64,000 nucleotides of DNA from Bactericera cockerelli (GCA_024516035.1 CM044955.1:53828948-53892947); one strand, 5' to 3'. Numbered from the stretch's first letter, positions 1 through 18,184 are shown. Numbers and translations are program-made. Notes: generated by a model from the letters alone, not told the origin.

Positions 1-205
1 ACTGCATGGTCATATCAAGACGGGGGTGTTACCCTCCATTCGCAGGAAACTCACAAACCTGCTACCCACATTAACCTCACCCAGCCTGGGTTGGGCCGGA
101 ATGCCAGCATCACGAAGTCTTCACCTCGCTGGACGTTGCTTAACTTCGGTGATCCAACGAGAACCGGTGCATTCAACGCGCCATCGACGCTGGCAACGAA
201 TCATT
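1..205 (-). repeat. Interspersed SINE-like repeat, family A
   Basis: This block (ACTGCATGGTCATATC, then a stretch with CCCTCCATTCGC and CCTCGCTGGACGTTGCTTA) recurs at 39178-39390, 17395-17600, 29815-29945 and 59005-59240. In the other orientation, copies at 18185-18240 and 56935-57000 end in GAAAGCGACGTTAAA plus poly(A). That makes it a poly(A)-ended retroposon lying reversed here. The GCGACGTTAAA tail resembles a conserved SINE 3' domain seen in invertebrates, which is recall and not checked. The small ORFs across it are not genes. Confidence 0.7.
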
Positions 206-263
206 TTATAACATGTAAAATAATTTGTACTTGTAATATTATTCAATTTGATTCATCCGACAG

Positions 264-3200
264 CCAGCCAAACATCATAAACTCTCGGGTTCAAGGATGG
301 AGCGGCCTCATGTTCGCCGCGTATCACGGCCGGGCCGAAGTGGTGGCCCATTTAGTCCAGAGCGGGGCCGACAAAGCGGTCTCCGACGGCAAAGGTCAGA
401 CGGCTTTACTCTTGGCCGCCAGTAGCAACAGCATGGCGATTCTGACGGCTGTCTATGATGTGAGTTCCTCATCTTCAAAACAATAAGGGCGGAATTAATA
501 GACGTTTTTGTAATACCTCTGTGGCGCTAAGTCACGGATTGCGTATTGTGTAAGATAGGGAAAATCGACACTTACCAACGACTTAAGTTATTGATGTTGT
601 CTATTAATTCCGCCCTAAATAATGGAGTCTAACACCCGTATTTATGAACAGCGAATTTTGTCTGAGCACTGTCTCAAGCAAGGTATTGGCCAATAATATT
701 TAAGGAAATCATGCTTCAGACCATGCTCAAACGGCGTTTTCTGTTCATAAATACGGCTGTAACACCCGTATTTATATGAACAGAAAACGCTGTTTGAGCA
801 TGATCTGAAGCATGATTTTCTTAAATATTATTGGCCAATAACCTGCTTGATACAGTGCTCAGACAAAATACTCTGGCCATAAATAATGGACTTTTACAGC
901 CGTAATATTTATGAATAGAAAACGCCGTTTGAGCATGATCTGAAGCATGATTTTCTTTAACACTTGTGCGCCACGTCGCTCAATATGAGCGACAGCGACC
1001 TCCCGCTGGGGCCACGTCTCTCATTTTGAGAGACACTAGACCTCTCTTTGAAGCATTGGTCTCAGTATGGGCCACACTACTGTGTATTTTGTATTGAGAA
1101 TTTGAAGCGTGGCCTCCTGAGGATGATAAGAGTGTGCTTGGTTTTCACCTATCTAGTTTTTGAAGCATATTGAGAGACAATCCTTTGTATCGTGGCCCCA
1201 GGGGAAAATCACGATTTTGGGCTTGGGCGCACAAAGGTTTAATATTATTGGCCAATACCTTGCTTGAGACATAGTTCAGACAAAATTCGCTGTTCATAAA
1301 TACGGTGTTAATGTGTTACAAACGTCTTAAGCATGATTTCCTTTAATATTATTGGCGACTTGCTTGAGACATTGCTTAGACGGCGTTTTTTGTTCACAAA
1401 TACGGCTGTTAATTTCTCACATTGACCGCTTAAGCTTTTGCTCGGCCGTTAATTTTTTTTTTTGTTACACTGTTGAAAATAGTTAATTTAATTTTAATTA
1501 GTGGTATTTTTATTAGTGCAATTTAAAATGTTTTAAAGTATCTTGAATCACTATCCATTTTTGAATCTACCAATCGAACCGTAATCCGTATATAAACAAC
1601 ATTTTTTCCAGTGTGAAACTGCTAAAATAAAAAAAAAACTCGACCAGCACTGTACACAATATGGGCTAATCAGTCGATTTCCCCATTAGGCTCAAAAGAA
1701 AGGATCTTTAACTAAAACTCCGATTATGGCTTTGTCTTTGCAATAGCTGGTATCTATATATATATATTTTTTTTTTTTTTTTTTTTTTGCAAGGCTCAAA
1801 TAGACACTATGATTGACAAAACCTCAAAGAGGTATTATGAATGATGAAACCTGTCTTACGGGATATCAAGTTAAACGCCTCAATCTTCCATGCGGTCAGT
1901 TTGGAGTTCGAACCCATTCATTTTCAACAAAAATTGTCAAATATGTACAACATAGCTGGTTTTATTCATTTTTAATTATTCAATTTATACATATTTTTTT
2001 GTTTCTTTTTCCCAACGACTTCACAGGAGCGAATAGTTAACAAATCAGATGAGAACGGATGGACGGCGTTATTTCATGCGGTGAATGTGGGGTTCGAACC
2101 CGGGATACATTACCTGCTGCAGCACAAGGCGGACATTAACCACAGGTAACGACTACTCTTCATGGTCCAGAGGTTCGAACTCTTTAAGTTCGAACCTAAG
2201 GATGGGCAGAATTGTCCAACAAAAAATCTATCTGTTTGATTTATATGGTTTAACGTCCCTTTCAACTGCTTTCATATATAGACGGGGATTTTAGCTTTTG
2301 AACCCGCAACTTCTGGGGTTCAAAAGCTAAAATCGACAGACCGAGACACCACTGACCATTGAGCTACCGGGAATGATGTATCTTTTGTGACATTTTCCCA
2401 GGGATACGAATGGCAGCACCGCTCTGATGCTGGCATGTGGCAACGGCGCTCAGACCATCATTCAACTCCTGATCAGCTATCAGGCTGATCCATCCATCCT
2501 GAATAGCGACCAGGAATCCGCCGAGGATGTTATCATCAAGTACTCGAGGTCAGTGATTTCTATCACAGTCATGGAAGTTTTTTTTTTTTTTTTTTTTGTA
2601 CTTGGGTTCGATACCTAACAGGGTTGAATTTTCTACATTTTGTGATCATCCTTTTCTGGCCACCCTAGAAATCGTGATGCGCTATTCCCGGCCAATCAGG
2701 CTGGATGAGGTTTTAATATGGGTAGCTGGTTTTTGAGTTTGAGTTTCCTAGACGCTGAAGAGACATCAAGTATAACGAAAAAAGTTGTCTAATCCTTTTG
2801 AAGGCAAGACTTTTTTGATACAAAATTTCCCTTTTACAGGCGCTCCAGTCTTGTCTCCCTCTCCAGCTACAAACTCCCGAATCCGACACTCTGGCTAAAC
2901 TGTTTCGTGAACTTCATCTGGATAAATACTACCCGATCTTCCACGAACGCAACATCGGTCTTGCCGAATTCACCCGAATGAATGAAGATGACTTGAAAGA
3001 CGTCGGAATCAAGTGAGTAATCCGATCTGTTACGAGTGTATTATTGGTCATTTGTCAATTTAAATCGCATGATTTGGACAGTAACATTTAGAATTGGTAC
3101 TTCCTAATTTTCATAGTCAATTACCTCTCCGTAAGAAACTATAGATTAACTTACTTGAAACTGTCTTCTTTAAGATGGCAGCTATAAGAGTGGGTTCGAT

Positions 3201-4411
3201 TGAATGGACGCACTTCATAGATTTCAATTAAAGTGGATATTTTACGATAACATAATCAGTGTTAGCGAAGTTACATGAATGAGACAATGACGGAAACTCA
3301 ATTTACTGTAGAATTGAAACTTTCGGATCTTTTGGACCAGATGCCTTGGATCTATTCAATTCTATTTCCAAGTCTCTGGTGCTTGAAACGAAAGAGAGAC
3401 GTGCAGGGGAGTACTTCCGACAAAGAGTGAGTTTCGCGGTACAAAGAGGAAATGTTGCAATTGTTGCATCCGTGTTGAGCACACTAAAGAAAGAAGATGT
3501 GTTTACTGAAATATATTATATCAATTCGCCTCTGATAACACAAAGAGGCGTAAACAACATTTTCGAAATTTTACAGGAGAGCCAAAATGAGTTTTCTTGT
3601 GCATAAATTTTTGTTCACGGTAGGAAAATCATCACTTCCCTGTACCCGTGAATGACCATACAAACTTTTTCTGTTTCCAAATTTGATTATTAACTGTGAC
3701 TATCGATTTACGCCTATTTGATTTGTCTGAAAAAGAAAAATGGAGGGATACCTGATTTCAATTTTTGTTGTATCTTTTCTTTGGATTATAATTGGATTAC
3801 GTCTATTTGTGAGAACAAAATATAGCACAAGTAGACTCAATCCAAGCAATAAAACCGATTTCAAAAATTTGTGGTTTTACGCCTCTTTGTGTTATCAGAG
3901 CGATTATTAAACATAAAAAAAAAAAAATACTGTATAATGATACACGAGTCGTTCGCTTCGAAACAGAGGAGTGGATATCTTTTTGAAGATTTTTTCTACG
4001 CTATAGAAAATCTACAGTGTGTGTATACGAGTATGTAGTACCTATTTTGCTTTCGAAGTATGCACTCAACCTCCTAGACTCTACGAAAATAAAAAAAAAC
4101 ATTTTTAGAGTACCAACTAACATTTTTATTGGTTCTAAGTAGTTAGTTCTTTTACTAGTAAGTGGGGCTGAGTGCGCATTACGCCGTAACAAGTAGTATC
4201 ATAGACTTGACTAAAAATGAAATGATGCACGTCATTTAATAATGCCACACTGTGATACAACACGAATTGACCAAAACAAAGAAATAATCATTTACAAAGA
4301 AATGATTTTTTGTTGTTGCCATTTTGCAGATTATTGGGACCAAGAAGGAAAATGTACCTGGCTATTTGTAAACTGAAAGGCGAAAACTACAAGCCACCGA
4401 GTGATATATGA
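264..4411 (+). CDS. Ankyrin-repeat and SAM-domain protein, ANKS3-like (3' part)
   Basis: This is the 3' part of a split gene whose start lies outside the window. Visible exons are 264-459, 2027-2145, 2402-2548, 2840-3012 and 4330-4411 (TGA at 4409-4411), each with GT..AG borders. The first three exons encode about three and a half ankyrin repeats, with motifs GWSGLMFAAYHG, GWTALFHAV and GSTALMLACGNG. The last two encode a SAM domain: LAKLFRELHLDKYY, DDLKDVGIK, then LLGPRRKMYLAICKLK, with the ANKS3-type GPRRKM helix. Known ANKS3 proteins have the same order of domains and bind ciliary partners through the SAM domain. Here the protein stops about 10 residues after the SAM domain and lacks the C-terminal coiled coil of vertebrate ANKS3. 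The 2548/2840 junction does not keep frame: the upstream exon leaves two bases and the SAM exon needs none. A missed micro-exon or an indel is needed. GASZ-type proteins are the main alternative identity. A possible AATAAA lies at 4819. Confidence 0.75.
487..615. mobile_element. PIF/Harbinger-type MITE, copy 1
   Basis: A 129-bp non-coding element with terminal inverted repeats GGGCGGAATTAATAGAC / GTCTATTAATTCCGCCC, flanked by TAA on both sides (484-486 and 616-618). The 3-bp TNA duplication and G-rich ends fit Tourist-like PIF/Harbinger MITEs. It sits in an intron of the ANKS3-like gene. Seven more copies occur in the window. Confidence 0.85.
624..1412. mobile_element. Cluster of ~140-bp foldback MITEs
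   Basis: Four neighbouring copies of one hairpin element, at about 624-764, 765-905, 899-1312 and 1313-1412. Ends are CACCCGTATTTATGAACAG and CTGTTCATAAATACGG; the centre carries TTGGCCAATA and GCATGATCTGAAGCATGAT. The copies lie head to tail or inverted, and the third is split by another element. They occupy the intron between ANKS3-like exons 264-459 and 2027-2145. The rest of that intron, about 1412-2026, is AT-rich with a poly(T) run near 1769-1788 and no recognised feature. Confidence 0.7.
961..1237. mobile_element. MITE nested inside another MITE
   Basis: The 277-bp insert begins CACTTGTGCGCC and ends GGCGCACAAAGG, imperfect inverted ends. It is flanked by TTTAA at 956-960 and 1238-1242. 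Removing it restores the CTTTAATATTATTGGCC of the host element as found near 1340. A TTAA duplication (piggyBac type) is also possible if the element ends one base later. Confidence 0.75.
2245..2375 (-). repeat. tRNA-like SINE (reversed) in intron
   Basis: TTTAACGTCCCTTTCAACTGC followed by a reversed B-box-like stretch and ACCATTGAGCTACCGGG (reversed A-box) marks a tRNA-related SINE lying on the minus strand between ANKS3-like exons. It shares the GACGTTAAA end with family A. Confidence 0.55.
3290..3527 (+). pseudogene. Open fragment, possibly a LINE ORF2 C-terminus
   Basis: A protein-like frame starts within 3295-3345 and contains FGPDALDLFNSISKSLVLET, ERRAGEYFRQRVSFAVQRGN and VAIVASVLSTLKKED before the MITE at 3528 cuts in. 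The residue pattern (helical, an RQR..VQRGN motif) recalls the region after the reverse transcriptase domain of some non-LTR elements, but that is recall without a search. It lies in an intron of the ANKS3-like gene, has no start of its own, and does not fit the flanking exons. An unrelated exon is possible. Confidence 0.35.
3528..3901. mobile_element. ~375-bp MITE with internal palindromic ends, copy 1
   Basis: Ends are GCCTCTGATAACACAAAGAG and the reverse complement, CTCTTTGTGTTATCAGAG. Each end holds its own GCCTC..GAGGC stem. A second copy with the same order of sequence lies at 49087-49464 inside DCAF8. The flanks suggest an AATT-like duplication but it is not exact. Confidence 0.75.
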
Positions 4412-5139
4412 CGGTGCAGCACAAGATTGTCTGAACTTCTAAAATCTAGATCACAGGTTCGATTCCCAGAACGGGCAAGAATTTCTATTGAATTTATGTT
4501 ATATGTTCAATTGTTTGGCTTGCTTTTATCCATTTTTTCTTCTTCTTCTCTCTTTCTTTCTTTTTTTATCGAGATGATATTACCTAATTCAGAAGTTGCA
4601 ATCTGAGCCATCTGTTCCGACTAAACTTAAGATGGCAAAAAAGTTTTTTCAGGCAATTTTTCCAAGTTTCATTTTTTTCTCCGGATAGGATAATTTATGT
4701 AATAGAAGTAAAACTAAATTTAGGTAAAATGAAAATATAATGTTATGAAATATTATTTTTTGTACTTCATAGATAACAAGTGATTTTTGCGTATTTCTTT
4801 CCTCTACTTTCTACGTAAAATAAAGAAACAATATAAAAATACAACAAAACTTAATACTGAATATATGTCGAACCCACTGCCTCCTGGTTCAAAACATGAT
4901 TGTAAACACTGAGTCCACTCATAAGTAGCTTAATAGACATATAGTTATACCGCCCAAATAGGACTTCAGAATGAATTAAATCCAGCCGTTGTCTAGATGG
5001 CTCTACTGTGGCCAAATTCTTAAATGTATACACTATCATGAACAGCTGAAAATACTCAGTCTATACACATGAAAAATTGAAAATCGCTTTTGGCATGTAA
5101 TAACTGACTGTTTTGAAGTTTTGATTGAAGAATAATATA
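4412..5139. other. 3' flank of the ANKS3-like gene, no gene seen
   Basis: AT-rich sequence with a C/T-rich stretch at 4530-4570 and an AATAAA at 4819-4824 that may end the ANKS3-like transcript. The short ORFs here show no domain or composition typical of protein. Confidence 0.5.
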
Positions 5140-5335
5140 TATCGCCTTATTTATACTGCCCGATTAAGACTATTAAAGTCCCATTATTCCAGCAGTAAGC
5201 CAATTATTATTATGTGGTAAAAATACAAAATGGAATGATAACTTGTCATGTCCCGGATGAATTTCGAACCCACACCTCGGAATCTCTGGATTCACACAGT
5301 GCCGGCCTTTACCACTGAGCGACGGGACAGACAAA
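5140..5335 (-). repeat. tRNA-related SINE, family B
   Basis: Read on the minus strand it starts TGTCCCGTCGCTCAGTGGTA (A-box), has GGTTCGAAAT-like B-box sequence, then a body with CCACATAATAATAAT and GGAATAATGGGACTTTAATA, ending in TATAAATAAGGC. The same body occurs at 23803-23945 (head), 54283-54475, 25205-25270, 8505-8580, 54995-55056 and 62835-62892. The region 5336-6450 to its right is AT-rich with nothing recognised. Confidence 0.7.
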
Positions 5336-6454
5336 ACAAAATCTAAAGAATAGTTTGGGTTTTCTACTTTGTCATTTCTGTATTGTAGATGAATTGTATG
5401 AAAAGCACATCATGTACATTCTATACAATACATTTTTTTGCTAAATCGGATTTGTTCTAATAAAACAGTCTGACAACTCATTATTCTGAGAAAGAAACTT
5501 ATGAGCGACTCAAGACGTCTATTTATTCCGTCTTATATCTTGAGAACAGGGAGGCAGAGAAGTCCCTAATTAAAACTACAATAAACTATTTTAAAGTAAA
5601 CAATATACGATACGCATGACAGAAGTTTACGACATAAAAACAAAATGTATAAAAAATAATACTGTGATTTAAAATGGAATTGGAAGACAGTGTTGCCTTT
5701 TAACACAATGGGGAAGACGAATGAATACTGATACAGCATAATGGGTATTTTCTCACTCTCAATTGTTTCAACAACAAAAAACTAATTGCAATATTTCTTA
5801 CCTTACAGATGATAGAAAGTAAAAAAATCGATGAAGATAAACAATAAGTAGATAAAGACACAAGGTGCCATTACATTAAACTTGATAAAATTGTGTTTTT
5901 TCAAACTTTTGTTTACATAAGGTTAGATAATAAAAAAAAAGTAACTTCACATACTCTACTTCCTAACCGAAAAGCTTTAGAATACCAAAAATTATATTAA
6001 AAACACAAGAGTATCAAGTTAGGTGTCAAAATATAAAATCAATGGGTCCAAAAATTCGAGGTACCCACATGAAACATGTGTTTAATTTACATAAGATGGT
6101 TAGATACTCGCCCATCATATGGAAGTTTCTTGGTTCAATTGCTAAAGTAGACAAATCCATAAAAATAAATTTGTATTTAGTTGGAATTGCATTACTAGAA
6201 CCAAGGTACAAAGTAGTTTGTCTAAAATTGACTGTCAAAAAAAAATATTAAAACTTCACATCGAATATTGTCGTGCAATAATATCGAGTTTAAGCTTCGA
6301 ACATTTTGTTGCTATTGGAAAACTAATGGTAAGTGATTAAACTCACTAATATCATAACTTTACAACTTAAATCAACATGAACTAATGTATACTACAATAT
6401 GTGTCGAAAAGTATTTGTTCTGAGAATGGTACTGAAACTAATATTGGAATGGCA

Positions 6455-6820
6455 AGGTGAGAAGGGTTTCGAACCCAGAACCCTAGGTTCACTCAACCCC
6501 AGAGTCATGCAACCTCAAGGTAAGTGGATTCCTGGGGCTATTGAACCTCAAAGTCATTGAACCCCTGAGGCTATGAACCTCAAGGTCATTGAAACCCTGG
6601 GTCCATTGAACTTCAAGGTCGGGCAATCTCAAGGTTATTGAACCCCTGGGGTGATTGAAACGCAAGGTCATTGAAACCCTGGGTCCATTGAACTTCAAGG
6701 TCGGACAATCTCAAGGTTATTGAACCCCTGGGGTGATTGAACCTCAAGGTCAGTGAACTCTTGGATTCATTGGAACACAAGGTCAATGAACCTCCTTGGG
6801 GTCAGTGAACCTTGGGGTCA
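6455..6820. repeat. Minisatellite with AAGGTCA in each unit
   Basis: About 13 diverged units of 25 to 30 bp built from GAACCTCAAGGTCATTGAAC and CCCTGGGGT. The array abuts the stop codon of CCDC85 (6821), so it is probably within the 3' UTR of that gene. TCAAGGTCA occurs at several places, for example near 6548, 6584 and 6745. Confidence 0.8.
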
Positions 6821-13094
<6,274 letters not shown>

Positions 13095-13155
13095 ATTCGT
13101 TCATGGGCTTTAACATCGGGTTCAAACTTTCACAGAACAAACAGACATTGTCCTC

Positions 13156-15940
13156 TGGAATGAAAAGGAACATAACTTACATGAAAACAAAACACTCAAC
13201 ACAATTGAACTTTCCAGATGGTCAGACAAATGAATGGAGACAAGAACCACCTGTATGATGTGAATTGGGAGATATAATTTTGAGGTCAACCAGAAAGTAG
13301 GCTAACTACATGATATTTTAAAAGTGGAATACTTTCTATTTTTAATGACCAAAAAGCCTTACAGGCATTTAGAGAGAACGTTCGATTTTGAGGACCAAAC
13401 AAAGGATATACTTACAGCTTGAGGTCTAAATAATAGCAAAATTGCGGATTTTTTCGGGAAATTCAATGATTTTCCAGTGGAAATTCAAACGTTATCAGGA
13501 TTTTTGTCAGTATCATTGAAATATTTGGGGATTTTTGTTTTCAAAAAAATTCTATTTTTGAATTACAAAGAGGTATTTGTTTATGATAAGATTTTCTTTC
13601 TCTTTGCAATAGGCAGTGGCGGATTTCGCGGATACTTCAAATTTCAAAACGGATGCGACGTTGCCAAATTCATTTTGTCTGTTTTATTTGCAAACAAAAA
13701 TGGCAAAAGATTCTACGATTTACAAAGATACAAACGTTTCTTTGTAAATTAGTCCAATCAACGAATTAGTTGTAAAGTTCATGAAAAGGGACACAGCGTG
13801 GAGGGTGAGAGTAAATAAATACTAAAAGTCCTGACCTCTGACGCCTAGGATGGGAGTAAACGGAGGGAGGTGGGGGTGAAAGAAGGTTAAAGTATGTCTA
13901 ATTTTTCACCTATATCTCAAGTACATTTTAATAAAAATATTGTCCCTAGTAAAAGTATCAAAAATTTAGAGAGAACGTTTTAAATTAAGGAAGAGAATAC
14001 AAAAGGCATTATCACCACCCTTGATCAGGTTTTGTTTACTTTTACATAATAAAATTATACCCTTTCACTGTACTTGCAATCTGCATATAAAAATTGTAAA
14101 TAAAGTTTGATCAAAATTGTTGAATAAAAGTAAAACTGATTATTTTTCAAACATTTCATTCCACACTAAATTTAAAAATCCCTAACTGTTTTAGAGATAT
14201 AGATAGGTACGTAGGTAACTATTTTCAATATAAAATTGTCTTTTTTTAATTCCATCGTAGGCAACTCCAACAAATACTTTTAAAGGTTATTCTCATTGAA
14301 TATTGCGTTTTAACTATAAATTAGGGGGGGGCCGATATTTTCATGATGTATCCAAGTTATTACCGAAGTCTGCCCGCCGTCGCAGCGCCGGCCAAAATTC
14401 CGCTAGTGGCAAGTGACTCCAAAAATTACTTTTATGGCAAGATTATCGGTGTTTTAGCTGTAGTTGAAGGGGGGTCAACTCATACATTTTTTATATCTTT
14501 GTCCGAACAGCCCAAAACGCCAAAATCTAAGTAGCAAAAATACGTTTAAGGGTTTGGAGTCACCAAAGTCTAAATCAAAAGTTTTAGTCGTTGCGTTATC
14601 TGAGACTGAAGACATCAGCGTCTGTGAACAAGTGATCTCAATGATGGTATAAGCCTGGTAGATGTAGACCTTATCTGGGGAGATGATATGTGACACAAAA
14701 CCTTTAATTGAAATTAATCCAGCCAGGAGCAACGTTCGACACTTTTTTTTGTGACATTTGGCGGTTCCGACTAGAATAAAAGTTGTGATATAAAAAATCT
14801 GTGAGAACAATTTTTATTAAATAATGTAGGTTCAAATCGATATTTTTATTTTTGCACCTTTGTGGACCTTCCAATTTACCGGTATTTTTTGGGGGATCCC
14901 GCTTGGACTATTTTTTCATCCTGGATGCGGTATATTATGTGACAACGTCATTTACCACACTCTTTACTGATTTTAGATGTTAATTTCTATGATTTCATTT
15001 CATACACAACAATCCTATCAACAGAATGAAAAATCTTGCAAACCTAATCAGTAGTCCACCTCACAATTTTGACCTATTTGCTGATTCTGTTGATGGGATG
15101 AAGTTGAGACTAAAGCAACTTTGTTCGTTGCACCATGGGAGAGACTTGGCTTAGGTCTTGGACTTTAATATTACTTAGTCCATAAGTTTTGACATTTTTC
15201 TAGACAATGCAAGTCCACTATCATTTAATTTTAAATTTAATTTAATCATAGTCTTAATTTTTTTTGTTAGGGACACTGTTTAAATGGGTAAACCCCGTAA
15301 ATTAGATAAATAAATTAATAAATATAAATATATATTTTTTCATTTAATGTTAGGGTTAAGTTGGTGCTAACGGAATTTGGCCGCTTTTGCCAGAACCATT
15401 AATTCTGAATAACGAGTTAGAAATGTCAATAAAATAAAACGTTGAATTCTAAAACGTGAATGAAATCATAGAAATCCACAAACCCAAGAGATTTTTTTTT
15501 GTTGTGAAAAAAGTAATCAGTTCAGTATTCAGCGGCCAACGTCCGCTTTTCGGGTTAATTCTTCAAGAGGTTTGTGAATGAACCAGTTGATTCTTCAAGA
15601 GGTTTGTGAGTGGACCCCGGACATCCAAAAAACAGAGCAAAAAATTCTTCAACCGCGATTCAATTCTGGTTTCCCTGATGTGTGCATGCGGAGTAGGTAC
15701 GTTACCAATACGGCCATTTTAACAATACCCTGTACAGAAATGTCTCTATCTCGTGAGGTCCTAAACTCATTGCACAGCCTTGGTCGTTTCTTCCACACAT
15801 CAACAAAAAGCATTCACGAGTAGGTATACCTCTATATATGCGTTAGTGGTGAGAGAGTGAGATTAGTATTCCAGTATGTGTGTTGTGTGGGGCTCAAAAG
15901 TTCTAAATCACACTTAGTAAATTAATTAACTGTTCCTGTT
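13156..15940. other. Upstream intergenic region, no gene recognised
   Basis: AT-rich DNA upstream of CCDC85. Frames at 13477-13752 and 14475-14810 are open, but their composition is Phe/Lys-rich with no recognisable domain. A promoter for CCDC85 should lie in the right-hand flank of its 5' exon, but I see no motif firm enough to mark. Confidence 0.4.
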
Positions 15941-15943
15941 CCT

Positions 15944-15944
<1 letters not shown>

Positions 15945-15981
<37 letters not shown>
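15945..15981. repeat. Poly(T) run
   Basis: About 35 consecutive T, probably the reversed poly(A) tail of a retroposed sequence, just before the small ORF at 16092. Confidence 0.7.
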
Positions 15982-16091
15982 AGAATTTGGCCACATTCTT
16001 TATGGCACAAAAAATGGTGGATTACATTTATTAATATTTTATACATTGTATTTGTCTCGCTGGGGGACGTAATACACATACGGCACCAACC

Positions 16092-16229
16092 ATGTCAGGC
16101 CAAAAGACAATAGCACAAATCGTTGGCACCCTTAACGTGGAAGTAGGAGTCTCAGAACCGAACAAGTTCAACCCTGAGGAAGAGATTGATCAATGCCAAC
16201 CCCAAGTAAATCCGGGAAAAGCAAAATAA
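16092..16229 (+). CDS. Small ORF of unknown origin (45 aa)
   Basis: ATG to TAA encodes 45 residues with protein-like composition, including TIAQIVGTLNVEVG and NKFNPEEEIDQC, ending in a Lys-rich tail. It is just right of a long poly(T) run and overlaps an AATAAA at its stop. It may be a processed gene or gag fragment, or chance. No family recognised. Confidence 0.2.
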   Translation: MSGQKTIAQIVGTLNVEVGVSEPNKFNPEEEIDQCQPQVNPGKAK

Positions 16230-16659
16230 AAGAAGAAGATTACCAACTAAAAGCAATTTTATTTCAACTATGTATTATTTTATTATTTATTATTAGGTAT
16301 CGCCCTGAAAGTCTATATAAGTATTTAAAAAATGTGCATACTTTAGCTTCTTTCCTATAACGATGTAAATAATTGCTTCGGAGACAAAAATTACCTATAG
16401 TCTATAATGTAACTCCAGGAAAATAATGTTCAAATACATTAATCCAGTCATCGTTATCTATCATCGGGCAATCTGAAGACAACCAATGTTTTTCCTGCCG
16501 AATGAATTATAAGGTAAACACTGGTCGAAATAATTTCTTCGACAAATATTATCCTTCTTCATATACCTAACTAACTAATATGTATGTTTCGTATGAAAAA
16601 TTGCGGTATTTTTTTGAAATATATTTCTTTTTATAGAAAAAAAAATTAATTAAAAATGT

Positions 16660-16840
16660 AGTTTTGTCCCGGAACTGTTCTTGGATTGTAACAGGGCACT
16701 TTACCTATACATCCATGTCATTCCGGAAACGCCGGAAAAACTCGGTTAGAATTTTCCACACCGGCCGGGATTCGAATCCACAACCTTCGGGTCAGCAACC
16801 AATGCTCTTAAACACTGTACCACGGAGGTCGGCAAAAATT
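16660..16840 (-). repeat. tRNA-related SINE, family D
   Basis: Read reversed it has CCGACCTCCGTGGTACAGTG, then a GGATTCGAATCCC B-box in GGGATTCGAATCCACAACC, then CCGGAATGACATGGATGTA. Copies lie at 47985-48119 (same order) and, more diverged, at 17515-17605. Confidence 0.65.
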
Positions 16841-16989
16841 CAAATCTCATCTTGACCCATTTAAGCATTAGTCACACCATTACACCGCGGAAGTTAGCAT
16901 AATTCGTGAAAAGGTTTCTGTTGCCTAACAAACCTTTACCTAAAACAGAATGAAATCTAACCCTCCCCCCCTTAAGTACATCTCACATC

Positions 16990-17070
16990 CCTCTACTTCT
17001 GTCCTTTTATTTTTTTCTCTCTCTCCCTCTCTAGGGTTTACAACAATGCTGTTCTGCCTGTTGTAAATAG

Positions 17071-17109
<39 letters not shown>

Positions 17110-17165
17110 TTCTCTCTCTCTCTCTTTCACACACACACACACACACACGCACTCTCTCTCTCTCC
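16990..17165. repeat. (TC)n / (CA)n microsatellite
   Basis: Long CT dinucleotide tracts with a CA tract at 17128-17148. The Glu/Arg-rich frame across it on the minus strand is a low-complexity artefact. Confidence 0.9.
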
Positions 17166-17189
17166 AAAACCACAATGATTAAAATCTCG

Positions 17190-17605
17190 TGTATAAACCG
17201 GGGATCGATCGCGCATCACCGTGCGTCCAAGCCTAGTGCGCTACCCCACTCGCCCCACCACCCACGGTATTATTATCTAACCTGGTTGCAGGGTCTTCAG
17301 TGAAACCCTTACAATTAACACTGCGTCTGCGACCTAGTTAGATCTATTGTGACCAGTTGATTCTGTTCGATTTTAACGTCCTGATTTGAGATAGTCAGGA
17401 CGGGGGTTTTACCCTCCATTCGCTGGGAATCGTACCAGCTACCGACATTAACCTCAGCCAGTCTGGGTAGGGCCGGAAATGCCAGCCTCACGTGTTTGGA
17501 AGGGACAGAATTTTCTTCGAAAAGTCTGCCCCAACCGGGAGTCGAACTCGAGACTTCTGGACCACGGGCAGTAGTCACAACCATTACGCCACGGAGGCTG
17601 GCACC
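17190..17605 (-). repeat. tRNA-like SINE pieces and SINE family A
   Basis: 17200-17255 reversed resembles a tRNA (GGTAGCGCACTAGGCTTGGA, then a GATCGATCCCC B-box). 17395-17600 carries family A (CGGGGGTTTTACCCTCCATT) fused to a family D-like tRNA head ending in GCCACGGAGGCTGGC. Confidence 0.55.
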
Positions 17606-18184
17606 ACCCACGGTAACTTTATAAACATCTGTCAGTATTCCACGCTCCGCAACATTTTGTAAATTCAATTTTTAAAGGGAAGTGTTGCAAAGCGTTGCGA
17701 AGGACTGTTTCGCAACACAATACATGCTTGCGCACTTCGGGTCTCTTCCACTGCAATTGAAATAACAAAAAACAATTTTAAGCATTTTATCTATGTATAT
17801 AATATTATATTATTGTAATTTGTGATTCTGTGCTTGTTAATTGTTATATGTTTATAAAAAAATAAATGATGAAAAAGTATTTAAAAAAAAACTGGGATTC
17901 TCAAAATTCCGGCCCCGAAAAATAGTGCACGAAAGAGCCCTAGATTGCCTTTACAAGTTCCTTTTTGGGGCAATCGGGTGCACATTAAAAAAAAAGTCTT
18001 TCACCACCGGCACTACACCCGGACAAGGAAATTTTCCCGACTCCTAGAGACATGCCGGACGCGGAAAATAAGTAAGTGGGATTCGTTCTCATTTAATTCT
18101 AAAAAAATAGCGAAGCATGAAACGTTATGAAACGCTTCGCAGCGTTGCGAAACAAAATGTTGCAAGTTACACTGAGTTCGTGTT

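Noticed and set aside
16940..17173. Glu/Arg-rich ORF
   Set aside because: It comes from the (TC)n and (CA)n microsatellite.
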